A stretch of DNA of 64,000 nt, from assembly GCA_037975125.1 (NCBI GenBank), contig CM075862.1:17189125-17253124 (forward strand). The letters are read 5' to 3'. Positions 44,801 through 55,400 of the stretch are shown here, in pieces. The stretch comes from Latrodectus hesperus (lineage: Eukaryota; Arthropoda; Arachnida; Araneae; Theridiidae). The notes below the pieces were generated by a model that ran no database searches, had not been told where the DNA came from, and saw only the letters and a list, made by a program, of their open reading frames with translations. Within the stretch, counting starts at the first letter, position 1, and every line of letters starts with the position of its first letter. The position numbers and the translations under genes are program-made.

Positions 44801-47800
44801 TATATATAAGGTTCTACATTATACAACTATGCTCTCATGATGTTTTTGGCATAATGTGATTTTACACCATGGCTGTTAAGGAAAGATATTGACATCCATC
44901 CATAAAAAAAATGCTTAAATCTTTAAAATCACAAAAAATACTTTTATGTGTGCACACTAAATATAGTTTTCTGAAATTTCATACCTACACATGACCAAAA
45001 ACTTTGGCTTTAAAACTTTTTATAACCTCAACAATGTCAAATGCTGACATTTATATAAAATAAAATACAATAAATATTTTTTTTAATGGAAAAGAAAAAT
45101 TGAAGCTGCAGATGGCATTTCACTTTGCAAAACAGATTTTTTTTTTAATCTAGGTTTAATTTCTACTTCTATTTAAATAACTTGGGAGCTATTTTTTTTT
45201 TTCCCTTAAAATTAAAGGTGCTGAATTTTAAAGAGTGCATCAAAAATTTTAAGACTATACTGACAATGAAGTTTTTTTAAAATCTCAGTAAAATTGTGAA
45301 CACACCATATAAATGCTCAGTTGTATTAAATCATTCGATAAGGCTAATAGTTGCAAAACATACAATTGAAACTGCAAGTTTCCTTCACAGGAACTTAAAA
45401 ATTTAATTAAAGCATGAAAAATTCCCTAGTTTTCAGGCTGTTGCATTTCTGTGGACAGTTATGATAAAAAGCTTAAGATTGTTCTCAAACAAAATCAGTT
45501 ATTACTTTTTTTCTCATTGCAGTGCCCAACCTAAAAGCTTAGTGAGATAAAAATTAATTTAATCTGGTACCTTTTTGGAAATTTCTAACATAAAACTATC
45601 CTATTCTAAAGAATGACCATTTTCTGTAATAGGAACTCAAGGAAGATATATTTAGCATTTTAAATAATAGAAAATGTACATTTTCAATGGATTCCCTCCC
45701 ATGTAAACATTTATAAAAATTAATTAGCCGGTACTCTAGCAATGGAAGGATTAGAACATTCTATACCTATCATCTCAGAACTCACATCTTTACATTTATT
45801 CTCAAGGCAAAAGGCTTAAAACAATGCAAACTTACATAAAGGCAAAAAACCAGGATTTTCCTTCTCTCACCTTGGTAACAGGCAGATAACACGTCTTTTC
45901 CAAGTTGCTAGTGCCCATTTGAAAGGTTTTACATATTCTGGAGACATTCCTTTTTGCTCAAGAACGGCATCACCTCAACATATCTTGGACTGGGAGAATA
46001 TTCACTATTATCCTCTTCTTGTATCAGACTTCATTAATATCAATGGTTTAATTGATCTGATCTGACTCCATCAGAGCAGATGGGAGATTAGAAACAACAA
46101 TAGAAGAATTTTAAATGATAGTATGTAAATATTAAAATTTGCCATTGCATAATTATTTTTTAACTGCTAATTTTCAATCTTGTTTAATATATATTTCTTC
46201 ATTTTAAAGTTAGTAACAAAGCTTAAAATTTAGTTGTATTTTATGATTTTTTTAACCTATAATTTTTTTATATATATTTTAGATTTTTTTAAACATTTTT
46301 TTAATTAATTTTTGTATTTAGATAAGTAATGTACAACCACACAAAATTTGTTTTTTAGAAAAAGTTATAAAAAATATTTTAAAAATTGCAATATGAATTT
46401 TTAAATAGCAAATGTTTCAGTTGTGAAAACTAAATACTTAAAACTTAGATATAATTAATGTTTCATATGATTCTTTAATTTCTTTACAACTCTGTCATTC
46501 TATTAAAGTTAATTAATGAATATTTATATGATGAAGGACGTTTTATTTTCAATATTCGTTTCGTCATTTTTTTAAGAACGAAAAAACTTCTCCCACTTAA
46601 TAGCTTTATTATGAATAAACATATGTGTTGATATTAGTTATTAAACCATTTTATAAATTTAAGACTTGCTTCTCAATTCAGTTTTCTTTATTTAGTATTC
46701 TTTTTTTCAATGATCACATTTGTATTTCTTATCTTCTGCTTAAAAAATGTTTGTTATACTTCATGAATTTTTTCATTTCTCTAAATTATTTTACATAAGA
46801 GAATAATTATAAAAGGAAAATGAGATTATACTTATTGTTTCTGTAACATTTTTTAATTTCAAATTTAGATAATTGAAAAAGAATTTAAAAATATTATATT
46901 GATAGATAAATTTGATTTCTAAAAAGGAGAAAATATTAAATTTTTAAGTATATGTAATATCCTATGTTCAGGATTAATGCTTATCATAAAGTAAAGCTCT
47001 TAATGTTTTATAAATGTAATTTAAATTTTTAGTGCCTTAAAAATATTAAAACTTTCACATTAATATAAGCAACTTAATACTTTAAATAATTATTTTTGTC
47101 TTAAAAAAGATAAGAAATTCTGTATATTAAGTATATAAGAAATTCTGTGTGTTAAATATATATAAAAAAATTCTGTATGCTAAGTGAATAATGTATTTAT
47201 TAAATCATTAATGTATTCAACAAATTTATTTTTTAGATCACATATGAGAACAATTTGCACAATACTTTAGCTTCCACAATAGGAAACTGGGCACCAACTA
47301 ACAATAGGAATATCAAATTTACTAAATTGTTGATTAGCATTTTATCTACATATGGAAATCAGGTAAATTTATTTATTATTAGAGTATTAATGAGTATTTC
47401 TAAGAATTCAATTCTTTGCTTATGATAACTTCATATGATACCAAACCATTCTATTGATCCATTTCAAATTTTACAGATATTTAATTTTAAATGATAGATT
47501 TAATACATGCATTTCATTCAATTATAAATTAAGAGAAATTAATTTTAGAATAAAAGTAATCTTGATATAATCTTTATTTTTACTGTACTAACTTATTTTT
47601 TATGAAGCGTGTGTCCTTAGTTTTATTTATCAAAAACTTTCTATAGCTGAAATCTCATGCATTTTTTTTAAATTGGTGGTTTTTACTTAAAAAATCTGTA
47701 GATTAAATTAATTTTAAGATATACCACATTAAAGAAAATGTAAGATACATTCATTTACAGTATCATACTTAAAATTTTTTAAGATAATTTTACAAAAAAA

Positions 47801-50800
47801 TAGGTACTTTGGACTTTTGCACCTTTATAAACAGCAAGCCAAAGTATTTTTATGAACATTTTTCCAATGTCAAAACATTTTTATACAACAGATGTAATAA
47901 TTTCACAAAATATCATTCATCAAGGCACATTTTAATAAGCATTAAAAATAAAAATAGAGAACTCTAACATCAATTATATAAATTTATTTAGAATTGAAAA
48001 AAAAAAACTTGTTGGCTTTTAAAGAATTATTTTTTAGAAAAAAAAAATATTTCATGAATTTATGGGTGTTCACAAACTACAGAGTTTGTCAGTACTTTAT
48101 AGGCATTAATTTGGTTACACCATCCTGTATATCAAAATCACAAGACTTTTTCTGTTGTAGATGCAAAATCTAGGCTAACAAAGGTATTACATCATGCTAT
48201 CATAGTTTTTATGGCTTTGTGCACTATTCACAAGTTACTATAGATTTTAAGATCATTTTTTATAGTTCTCTAAAAATATATGCTCTTCCAATGTTTATGA
48301 AATAAATAAAATCGAAAACTGAAATTGTATTATCATGCCTCCATTAATTTGTGATTACTTACTTACTTGAAGTAAAAATTTAGATGAATACCTATGATTG
48401 TAATATGAACAGAAGGGGATAATGTAAAAAAATTGTTAATAAAAATGGTTACTAAAATATTAATTATTTTCAAGTGATAATTTCACATATAAACAGTTGT
48501 GTGAACATAATATTAATTATATACATGGACAAATTTTATTTTTCTTTATCTAGTTAATGTTTGTAACTTAAAGGGCATTTTTTGGTCTAATTGATAAGGA
48601 CTACAATTTAAAATGCATTCTGAGTCACAATAAACTTGTCCAAAATAGGTAAAATATAATTCTTCATTTTGATTCTAAACTTTGATACCTAATGAATAAT
48701 TTCCTCTAAAGCGAATTCATCATTAGATTCAATCAATGGAATGGATCCCAGCCAGTGTGTTCTTCATACAATTAATAAAGTTTTAAAAATAAGACAGGCC
48801 CTACTTCAGATGCTCATGAAAGTCAAAAGTAATTCAGTTATATTATGCTTTTTGTATTCATTTTATCTTATATAATTAACTGATTTTTAAAAATATATAT
48901 TACATAAAATTAGAAATAATTCATTCAGAACTGAAACATTTTTTAATGAAATAAGTGTAAAAAATGTGCATGAAAGTAACTTGAACTAAAACTATTAACT
49001 GACAATTTTGTTCGCAATACCTAGACATAATTTAATTGGATAGTTATTGAAAAATAACATTATAATCGAAATTAAAAAAAGTAAAAATGAAATATTTATG
49101 GAATTAGAAATAGATAACTGATCGGATTTCTTAATTTACAACAATTTCTTCAACTCTTAGTTGACTTAAATTCTTTCAGTTATGAAATATTTTACTTTTG
49201 TAAACATTGGCTATTTTTATGTTACAAATTTTGACCTGTGCAAAAATCTGAATTAGGATTTCTTACTCTAAATTTTAGTTTTGGCACAGCACATAGATTA
49301 ATGTCCTTGTTATGTGACTGTACATGATACATGTTTTACAGAAAAGATTTTCCATTGAAAATAAATTATGCAAATTAAACATACCCCAATTAGTCAGCCC
49401 ATTGTTCTCATTGTCAGAAATGACTATTTCAAATCTATATTAAATAAAAGATCTGTTGTGTTCTCTAAGGCATGTTAAATAGGTCACGGTAGCAATCTCC
49501 TCAAAGTGAAATAATACTTCTAAACTTGGCAGGTCAAGTATTAATCTTCTGCTTGATCCTTTTTCTACACTAAACTAGCACCTGGCAACTTCTGCACCTA
49601 GTAACAGGTAGTCTCCAACTCAAGAGTAAAGTATAGACATGTATTCTAACACTCACTCATACCAAGTGAAATAAATGCAGAAATCAAAAGCAATACATCC
49701 ACTTTTCATTGTTCCACTGTAGTTTGAAATTAAATCAAGTTTCTGTTAAATAATATTGATTCCACTTCGAAGAGAATGATTTTACTTGTAACACTAGAAC
49801 TGTAATAGAGGTCATTTTGACCAAAAAGCAATTTTGTTTCCGATTTTCTCAAGAAGTTAGTAATAAAATTATAAAACAGGAAAAAACAATACATTTTTGC
49901 TTCAATATTAATCTGAGAAAATGATTCATTAAATATTTTTCATCTTTCAGTTTTTAATACTTACCTAAAACTTTGAAATGGGTCGTTTTGACCCTATTAT
50001 AATTACATGTACTAAATTTGCAATTCAATGTTTCCTGGAATGGGAAAAGCTTTTTCATTCCTCTTTTCATTTCCCAGATGTAAGCAAAACAATACCTCAA
50101 GGTAAGTAAATTGTTGACTAATAGCAGAAGAGCAGCTAAGAATTTTGCTGTAGTAGTAGCCAGTGTTGCTGAGCTTCCCCTCCAAATCATCTCGTTATCA
50201 TTTTGTATGGGAAAAATATACGAAATGATATATTCAAAGAATGTTTTCTCTCAGAGGTTTTTTGTTTTGGCTATTGAATGGAGATTGTGGTGCAATACTA
50301 CCTTAGCCAATGCCGTAGCCTAAAAGGCCTACATTTGTTTCTTTATGACTGCACAACTGGTTGTTTGCATTGCCATGGAAATAGAGTGTACAGTCTGAAC
50401 AATTTTTCCCACTTAGTTTACATGTGGAGATAAAATCGATCTTTGTTGAAAATGGCTGGAAAAAATGTGTAAAATTAAGTTAGTGAGAACATCGAATATA
50501 TACAACAGTTATAAAAAAATGAATCCAAAAATAATAAATGAAATTGTTTGCAGCAATACAAAGCATGTGCCTCCAGATGAAGAAACCATACCTAACTTTC
50601 TTGTACAATATACTAGCAGAAAAACCACTAGTCAGAAGAAAAACAATGTTTAAATAAGCGTGGAAAGTTATCAGATACCAATCCTGATGAAATGAACTGT
50701 GGAACTTGTGTTACAAATGATGGAATATGTTGGGAAAGCATAACCTCTGGAAGTTGTATACGAGGAAGAATTGCTGAACATAATGTTTCCAAAGAAAAGA

Positions 50801-52199
50801 GTGTCCCAACTAGTTATGCAATGCAAAATTTTGAAAATGACTGCAATTAGTTCATGGAGCTTACTTATAGATGAGTTCATCAGATCAAAAGTGATACAGA
50901 GGAAGATCACGGGTAACTGGGGAAAAAAATGGTCAAAAACTTAAGAGGAAATATATGCTTTTATGATATATAATGTACAAATCTAGAGCTTGATAATCTG
51001 TGTTTTTTTTTTTTTTTTTTTAAGCACAGATTCAGAGAGTTTATGAAATTTTAGTGATTCGACAAAAAACTACACAATCTGAAAACCACCAGATATATTC
51101 TGTTTAATTTCTTAAGTTTGGAAAAAATTTATTAAAATCTGAAACAAAAACATGAATTTCTAAAAAAAGTAAAAATGCTGTTAAACAATACATTATTACT
51201 GGAGCATGATGATATAACTTTGACAGTTTATCAGGGAAAAACCAGCAAAAATTTCTTATTATCAAGCTCCCTTCATCCACCCAATAATCACCTAAAAAAG
51301 CTTCCAGAAATATCGCTTTATAACTCAACAAAATTTACCAATATGTGAAAAGTGTACAATATACAAAAAGAAGTTGCCCAAAATGTGCAATCACTGTGCA
51401 GGAAATCTTAACAGATAAGAAACTTGGTATTTCTATTAAAATTATCTGCAAATTTTACTAAGTATATGTAATACCTTATTTTTATCACTCATTATAACAA
51501 TTTAATGTTAAAAATCTATAAATGTTATTGTTAAATAATTACAGTGTACTTTCATTAATTAGAGTTGATTTGTCTCAGCCAGCAGCTCTATGTATACTAA
51601 AACTATTGCAGTTCTAGTGTTAAGTATCTCTTGGTTTAATTTTTTAAAAAATTGCAGCAAAACAAATTTAAGCTTTTCTCATGTATTTTTAAGTTGCAAT
51701 ATAATTCAAATTTAACAAAGCAACTGTTGATAAAATAAATCATTAGAAAATCTATTTTAAGAGCTATGTTTACAACTTGCATGTTTTAAGATGGTAAATT
51801 TAAAGGAGAACAAAAATACACTTCTCAAAGCTATTATAAAAAATATGGAAATATTTTGCGAATTTTGAAAAATACCAAGAAAATGAAACACTATAGCTCT
51901 CCCATTAAAGAAATAGTTCATGTCACTCTGTACTGATTTCTAATACATGAAGTTATAAATTTTGGTTTTAATTTTTCATCCTATAATTTTCATTATAAAT
52001 TATTGTTTACTATACATCATTAGCAACTTTTATTCTCCATCATCAATGTTTTAAATAACAGTTTCAAGAAAATTAACAATTGAAAATTTATTTACAGCTT
52101 ACAGATCAACAGATGAATATATATTCTAATGCTATAAAAGTAAATAGCACTATAATGAAAAAAGCAGCCGAGAATGTTCTGAAAATGTTAAATCCTTAA
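30657..52199 (+). CDS. FANCE: FANCE, Fanconi anaemia core complex subunit E
   Basis: Eight exons (30657-30941, 34317-34421, 36174-36317, 38649-38772, 42202-42277, 44660-44729, 47237-47362, 52098-52199) join in frame at GT-AG sites to give 343 residues and a TAA stop. Exons 2-8 (about 248 residues) align along their length with the C-terminal helical-repeat domain of human FANCE as I remember it. YLILQNLIERK matches FLVLQSLLERQ, KLLISILSTYGNQLTDQQ matches KLMLTVMTKYQANITETQ, and the end VLKMLNP matches ALKHLGP. FANCE links FANCC/FANCF to FANCD2 and supports FANCD2 mono-ubiquitination in DNA crosslink repair in the nucleus. Human FANCE is about 536 residues; here the N-terminal part is only one 95-residue acidic exon. 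An upstream start is possible, because the ATG at 30657 is only the first in frame after a pyrimidine-rich stretch. The introns hold Merlin, Tc1-like and piggyBac-like copies. Confidence 0.85.
31357..32213 (+). pseudogene. Merlin (IS1016/ISXO2-like) transposase, broken
   Basis: Reading through breaks gives MDKKTMKIWDLPRMEEESV, a zinc-ribbon-like part (CDNNHEMKL...WRCNLSTCHIKKSIRKGTLF), YSWSEELTSIKWCEKQLEIS, HGTVVD then NNYMREVC, VDESVFMKR (first catalytic D of the family), CLLVVVKPFHEYY, and a C-terminal NHKHSFVEPETGTHMQKIES to YLVEFLWRR. These blocks occur in this order in ISXO2-like/Merlin DDE transposases. There are in-frame TGAs at two positions where Trp or a similar residue is expected (near 31414 and 31683), and frameshifts after 31770. 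The copy lies in FANCE intron 1 in the sense direction. Terminal repeats were not identified. Confidence 0.85.
34317..34421 (+). CDS. FANCE: FANCE exon 2
   Basis: Thirty-five codons, ERLLSLKTSLLSVQDFHQTE to LSSLSLSQ, lie between TTTTCCAG and CAG|GTATTC. This is the start of the helical domain and corresponds to the human stretch around [20 protein letters not shown]. Phase is 0 on both sides. Confidence 0.82.
35173..35214. repeat. Perfect 18-bp hairpin in FANCE intron 2
   Basis: TCTGATGTATGCTTATTT (35173-35190) and its exact complement (35197-35214) flank a 6-base loop. It lies in otherwise featureless intron DNA. Confidence 0.88.
36174..36317 (+). CDS. FANCE: FANCE exon 3
   Basis: Forty-eight codons, VSKFCESLYDAILTETSIAL to INRIVFPK, lie between TTTTTTAG and AAA|GTAAGT. 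They encode two hydrophobic helices matching the human helices around LSNATVLTRSLFLGRILSL. Confidence 0.83.
36642..37855 (-). mobile_element. Tc1-like transposon 1, heavily decayed
   Basis: On the minus strand the C-terminal half of a Tc1-like transposase is readable through many stops: FQDHNAPIYGPGLVQPWFHK, then YLSNLSISISLSHYDLF, standing for the usual FQqDNAPxHxA..V..WF..H....LpWPaqSPDLN.IEhlW. Upstream, GKNVMVFCWTIVVL stands for the vMvWG motif. Degenerate terminal repeats are visible: GTTATAAAAATAATGGAAAC at the left, and the complement of AGGTATTTCCTTTACTTTTA at the right. Exact ends are approximate. It lies in FANCE intron 3, antisense to the gene. Confidence 0.75.
38649..38772 (+). 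CDS. FANCE: FANCE exon 4
   Basis: The exon encodes ILNLISSNCRNVSLAILNFS to LKRDSL plus one base. It has acceptor TTTTTTAG and an excellent donor G|GTAAGT. YPKAIIDELLIP corresponds to YPVCSALLDPVL in human FANCE. Confidence 0.84.
39772..39821. repeat. 50-bp near-perfect palindrome in FANCE intron 4
   Basis: Arms of 25 bp (start AGCTTTACATAAGATGCAAT) pair with only two mismatches and no spacer. A loopless palindrome of this length is unusual in bulk AT-rich intron DNA. Confidence 0.85.
41753..41819. repeat. TA microsatellite followed by a T run
   Basis: About 21 TA units run into 18 T residues inside FANCE intron 4. It may mark an old retrotransposon tail, but no body is recognisable. Confidence 0.9.
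42202..42277 (+). CDS. FANCE: FANCE exon 5
   Basis: This 76-bp exon starts by completing a Glu codon and encodes TPLLEVLTKVTKVNLPDEHV to YCI, leaving two bases of a Lys codon. Acceptor is CTTTTCAG, donor AA|GTAATA. It matches human [21 protein letters not shown]. Confidence 0.83.
44660..44729 (+). CDS. FANCE: FANCE exon 6
   Basis: This 70-bp exon encodes NILNESLPTENTYLILQNLI then ERK, with acceptor ATTTCAG and donor AAG|GTAATT. The YLILQNLIERK stretch is the best single match to human FANCE (FLVLQSLLERQ). Confidence 0.87.
47237..47362 (+). CDS. FANCE: FANCE exon 7
   Basis: Forty-two codons, ITYENNLHNTLASTIGNWAP to LLISILSTYGNQ, lie between TTTTTTAG and CAG|GTAAAT. They correspond to human VEMTPEKFSVLMEKL to MLTVMTKYQA. 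Confidence 0.86.
49448..49640. repeat. Interspersed repeat, copy 3 of 3
   Basis: Shares CTCAAAGTGAAATAATACTT with the copy at 1-330, and GGCAGGTCAAGTATTAATC and TTCTGCTTGATCC with the copy at 25934-26100. It ends about 150 bp before the piggyBac-like element. Confidence 0.5.
49792..51619 (+). mobile_element. piggyBac-like element, internally deleted
   Basis: The element spans 1,828 bp between CACTAGAACTGTAATAG and its complement CTATTGCAGTTCTAGTG, a 17-bp terminal inverted repeat with one mismatch. The right flank is TTAA and the left GTAA, as expected for a TTAA target with one later change. Subterminal palindromes GGTCATTTTGACC and GGGTCGTTTTGACCC lie near 49812 and 49980. Coding remains on the plus strand include SNIYNSYKKMNPKIINEIV, then TVYQGKTSKNFLLSSSLHP and LPEISLYNSTKF (piggyBac C-terminal blocks). 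A Cys-rich tail CEKCTIYKKKLPKMCNHCAG follows near 51345-51405. The catalytic core is absent. The element lies in FANCE intron 7. Confidence 0.85.
52098..52199 (+). CDS. FANCE: FANCE exon 8 (terminal)
   Basis: Thirty-three codons and TAA follow a TTTACAG acceptor, reading LTDQQMNIYSNAIKVNSTIM to NVLKMLNP. This matches the human C-terminus [20 protein letters not shown] to ALKHLGP. An AATAAA signal follows 24 bases after the stop, at 52223. Confidence 0.87.
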   Translation, partial: LTDQQMNIYSNAIKVNSTIMKKAAENVLKMLNP

Positions 52200-52315
52200 C
52201 ATTTTTGCTGTGATGTAAACTGAATAAATATTTCAAATTAAATGGCATTTTTTTCTCATTTAATATGCATATGATGAATACAATGAAAGAAATGTTTCAA
52301 GGAAACTACATAGTT
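52200..52315. terminator. Shared 3' region of FANCE and FKBP
   Basis: The 116 bp between the two stop codons hold a plus-strand AATAAA (52223-52228) for FANCE and a minus-strand ATTAAA (plus-strand TTTAAT, 52259-52264) for FKBP. Further minus-strand AATAAA copies lie inside or before the last FANCE exon (plus TTTATT near 52030 and 52087). The two transcripts therefore probably overlap or abut at their 3' ends. Confidence 0.55.
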
Positions 52316-52423
52316 TTAAACTTGTACTGCTTCTGGTGTTATTTGATTTTCATTTTCTGTTTCCATTTTCTCCGTATGATTGGACTCCGTTGATTTATCT
52401 TGATTTGTAGAATCTTCAGGATC
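52316..52423 (-). CDS. FKBP4: FKBP terminal exon
   Basis: The acceptor CCCATCAG is followed by 35 codons, DPEDSTNQDKSTESNHTEKM to PEAVQV, then TAA. The tail is acidic and poorly conserved, as in other FKBP52 homologues. The acceptor sits only 410 bp from the previous exon. Confidence 0.88.
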   Translation of the reverse strand, partial: DPEDSTNQDKSTESNHTEKMETENENQITPEAVQV

Positions 52424-55400
52424 CTGATGGGGGAAAAATCACATTTTATTAGAATCATTAAAGACAATTTACTAACTTCATATTTATCATGTATAATATT
52501 TGCATTTCATATTAAAGATTAGCTGGCATTTAGATTATTTTCCCTTGGCAAATTATTTTTATACTGCAAAGCTTACACCTTGGAAATTTTCATATATGGT
52601 TACAAAAAAAATCAAGATTATAGCATTTAACAAATGCAAATGAAATGAATAAGAACTGTACTCTAAATCACAACCATAATAATAAAAAATGCCAATTTAA
52701 ACAATGTTCAATCAATCCGATTAGTTTTCTTAAAGCTTTTTCGTTAACTAAATAAATCATTGACAAAATATTAGTTTACTTTTTTTTTTATTTTACAAAA
52801 TTTAATTATGAATTATACATATGGACATTTTACCTTTGCTTGTGCCATTTTCTTGAATATTGCTTGATACATTTGTTTTTCCTTTTGGAGTTGTTTCTTT
52901 ATATTTTCTTTGCAGATGATTATATTTTTCTGAGCAGTTTTATTTGATGGATCAAATTCTAAAGCTTTGGTAAAACAATCTTTTGCTATTTCATAATCTT
53001 GTCGTGCTAAGTAAGCCTAATTTAAAAAGAAAATAAATCAGTTTATGGTTGAAACGTCATTTTTAATCACTTTGTGTATTTGAAAATGCAAAACAGAAAA
53101 AATTAAAATGATAACTACAAAATCTGTTTCAGGGTTACAATTTTATGTTTAAAAACTATTTTGGAAAATTTAACATTCTAACTTTAAAACAAAATATTAC
53201 TTAATAATGACAAATAATTCTGATAATTATAAATGGCTTATTTTTGTCAGGCTCCTAACAGTAAGAAATTGTTTACAATGAGTGAAGGTTCCACATAAAT
53301 TTAAACAGCCAAGGAAAATAAATTATTTTTTTAAACATTTTTATAAAATAGATTTGCTACTGTCAAATATGAAGTACTGATTACTTTATACTAACATGAA
53401 AAAGACTTACAAAAAATAAAATTACTAATTTCTTATTTAAAAATTATTAATAATGCAAAATATAAAAATTAACTTATTAGAACATAAATCTTACCTGTCC
53501 TTTCCTGAAATGTCCTTTAACATTACTTGGTTCAAGTTCTAAAGCTTTGTCACAATTTTGTATAGCTTCATCTTCCTTCTCTAATTTTAAGTTGCATGCT
53601 GCAAGATTAAGATAACCGGCAAGTAAAAGTGAATTTTTCTTTTGTAGATTTTCACCTTCCAAATCTGATTCATATTGAAGGTAATCAATAATTTTTTTGT
53701 ACTGCTTAGAAGCCATTTCAAATTTGTTATTCTGTAAGAAAAAGTTAAGAATTCATAAATATGAAATGACACACAAAAGTAACATAAACTTGCCAATTCC
53801 TATAAAAGCACAAGAAACAGAAATACAATTGTTTATATATTAGTGTGTTTTTTCATTTATGAAATGCGATTTGGATTTAAGGACATGCATCAAATTAAAG
53901 ATTCTATTACTCATCAGAAATAGAAGATTAGAATCTATTGTGTATCTTCAGCTTTTTATCTTAATAGAATTATCATATATACTAAGTTGTTTTGAATACT
54001 TTTGCACCCCAATAGTTAATTCAAGATCATTTTAACTTCTTTCCCCATCAAACTATTAGGTCATAAGCAGAAGTAATAAACTTGAAGTTTTTAGATTTCA
54101 ATATACTTAAGAGATTTCCAAAAACATTAATTTTGATCAAATAATTGTTCTTGAAATTTCTTGCCAGTAATCAAGGATACATTTCATGATAATTCTGCAA
54201 TCCATCAACAAAACAACTATGAAGTAGTTTCTGTCAGAAATAAACTTGAAGTTAATAAGTTTTGTCAATTATTTAGTTTTTAAAATGTAAATAAAATATG
54301 TGTGCTATTTTTTAGTAGTTTTATAAATGTAAACCTAACTACACAATACATGATTATTATTTATGACAGTAATTGTGATTTTTTCTTACCTCTTACAATT
54401 ATTATATTAGAGGTATAATGGAATTGTACCCAATCAAGAAAAATAAGTTTTTAGGCCATTCCAAGAGAGCAAAGTTAAACATTTTAATTACAATTTAAGA
54501 ACTAATGAGTTGTAAACTTACTCTAAAATAGTTTGTTCCTTTATTTTTGACTATTTCTGACTGTTCAAGTTTCTCTTCAGAAGTCATGTTCCATGTTTCT
54601 TTTTCCTAATAAAATACCAAGTTTAATTTCATGAAATACAGGATAGAGATATAATAGCAAATGGATTTTATTTTTTAATTATATATAAAATAATAAATAT
54701 AAAATTCAATTATATTTATGTTATTGAATATAAATCCAATTATTAATAACTTATTTGATATATTATTAAATAAGCATTTGCATCATTTATTGTAAGAATA
54801 AATGTAGGAATCATTAAATTTGTTATCTGAAACAGGAAAGCAAGGTTTTCATCCTACACCTGTCTTCAGCATCTCTGCCATTAATTGACATGTAGTCCAA
54901 TGAAGTGATAATGAAACATAAAAAGAATTCAAATTTATGCCAGTAGAGTTGTCTTCAAGAAATTTTAAGCTTGTCCTTATCTGAACCTTGCACAAAAAAG
55001 ACCAACCAACCAATCAAAAAAATTTAAAACAATGGGACAATGCCTGGGGTGATTCTTCAATATGAGGTAAATGCTTTTGAAATAATCATGTTCAGTAAGC
55101 AAAAGGCAACAAGATAGATGCAAAAAACTGAGAATTACTATTTTTGTTGAGCATAACACTCCAGTGATTCTTTAGACATTACACAGAGGGAAAGGAGAGT
55201 CAGGTTATTACTACATAAGAGATCCTGGAATAATGAGCTTATAAACCTGCTCATTTCAAAAAATGTCACAATGGCCTTGGAATTCACTGCAAGATAATAC
55301 AGAAAGAAGCATAAAAAATAATGAGAAGATAACTAAATATACAGTTGTCTTCTCATTACTCACTACAATAATTTTCAATTACAGATTTTGGCACCAACAT

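Larger units (their letters stand above)
42290..49440. other. FANCE introns 5-7, left part: no element recognised
   Basis: Apart from exons 6 and 7, this holds AT-rich sequence with a short TG/AG run near 44383-44407 and several T runs. The block from about 43000 to 46100 is less AT-rich and has no open frame. It may be old repeat DNA, but no family could be named. Confidence 0.5.
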
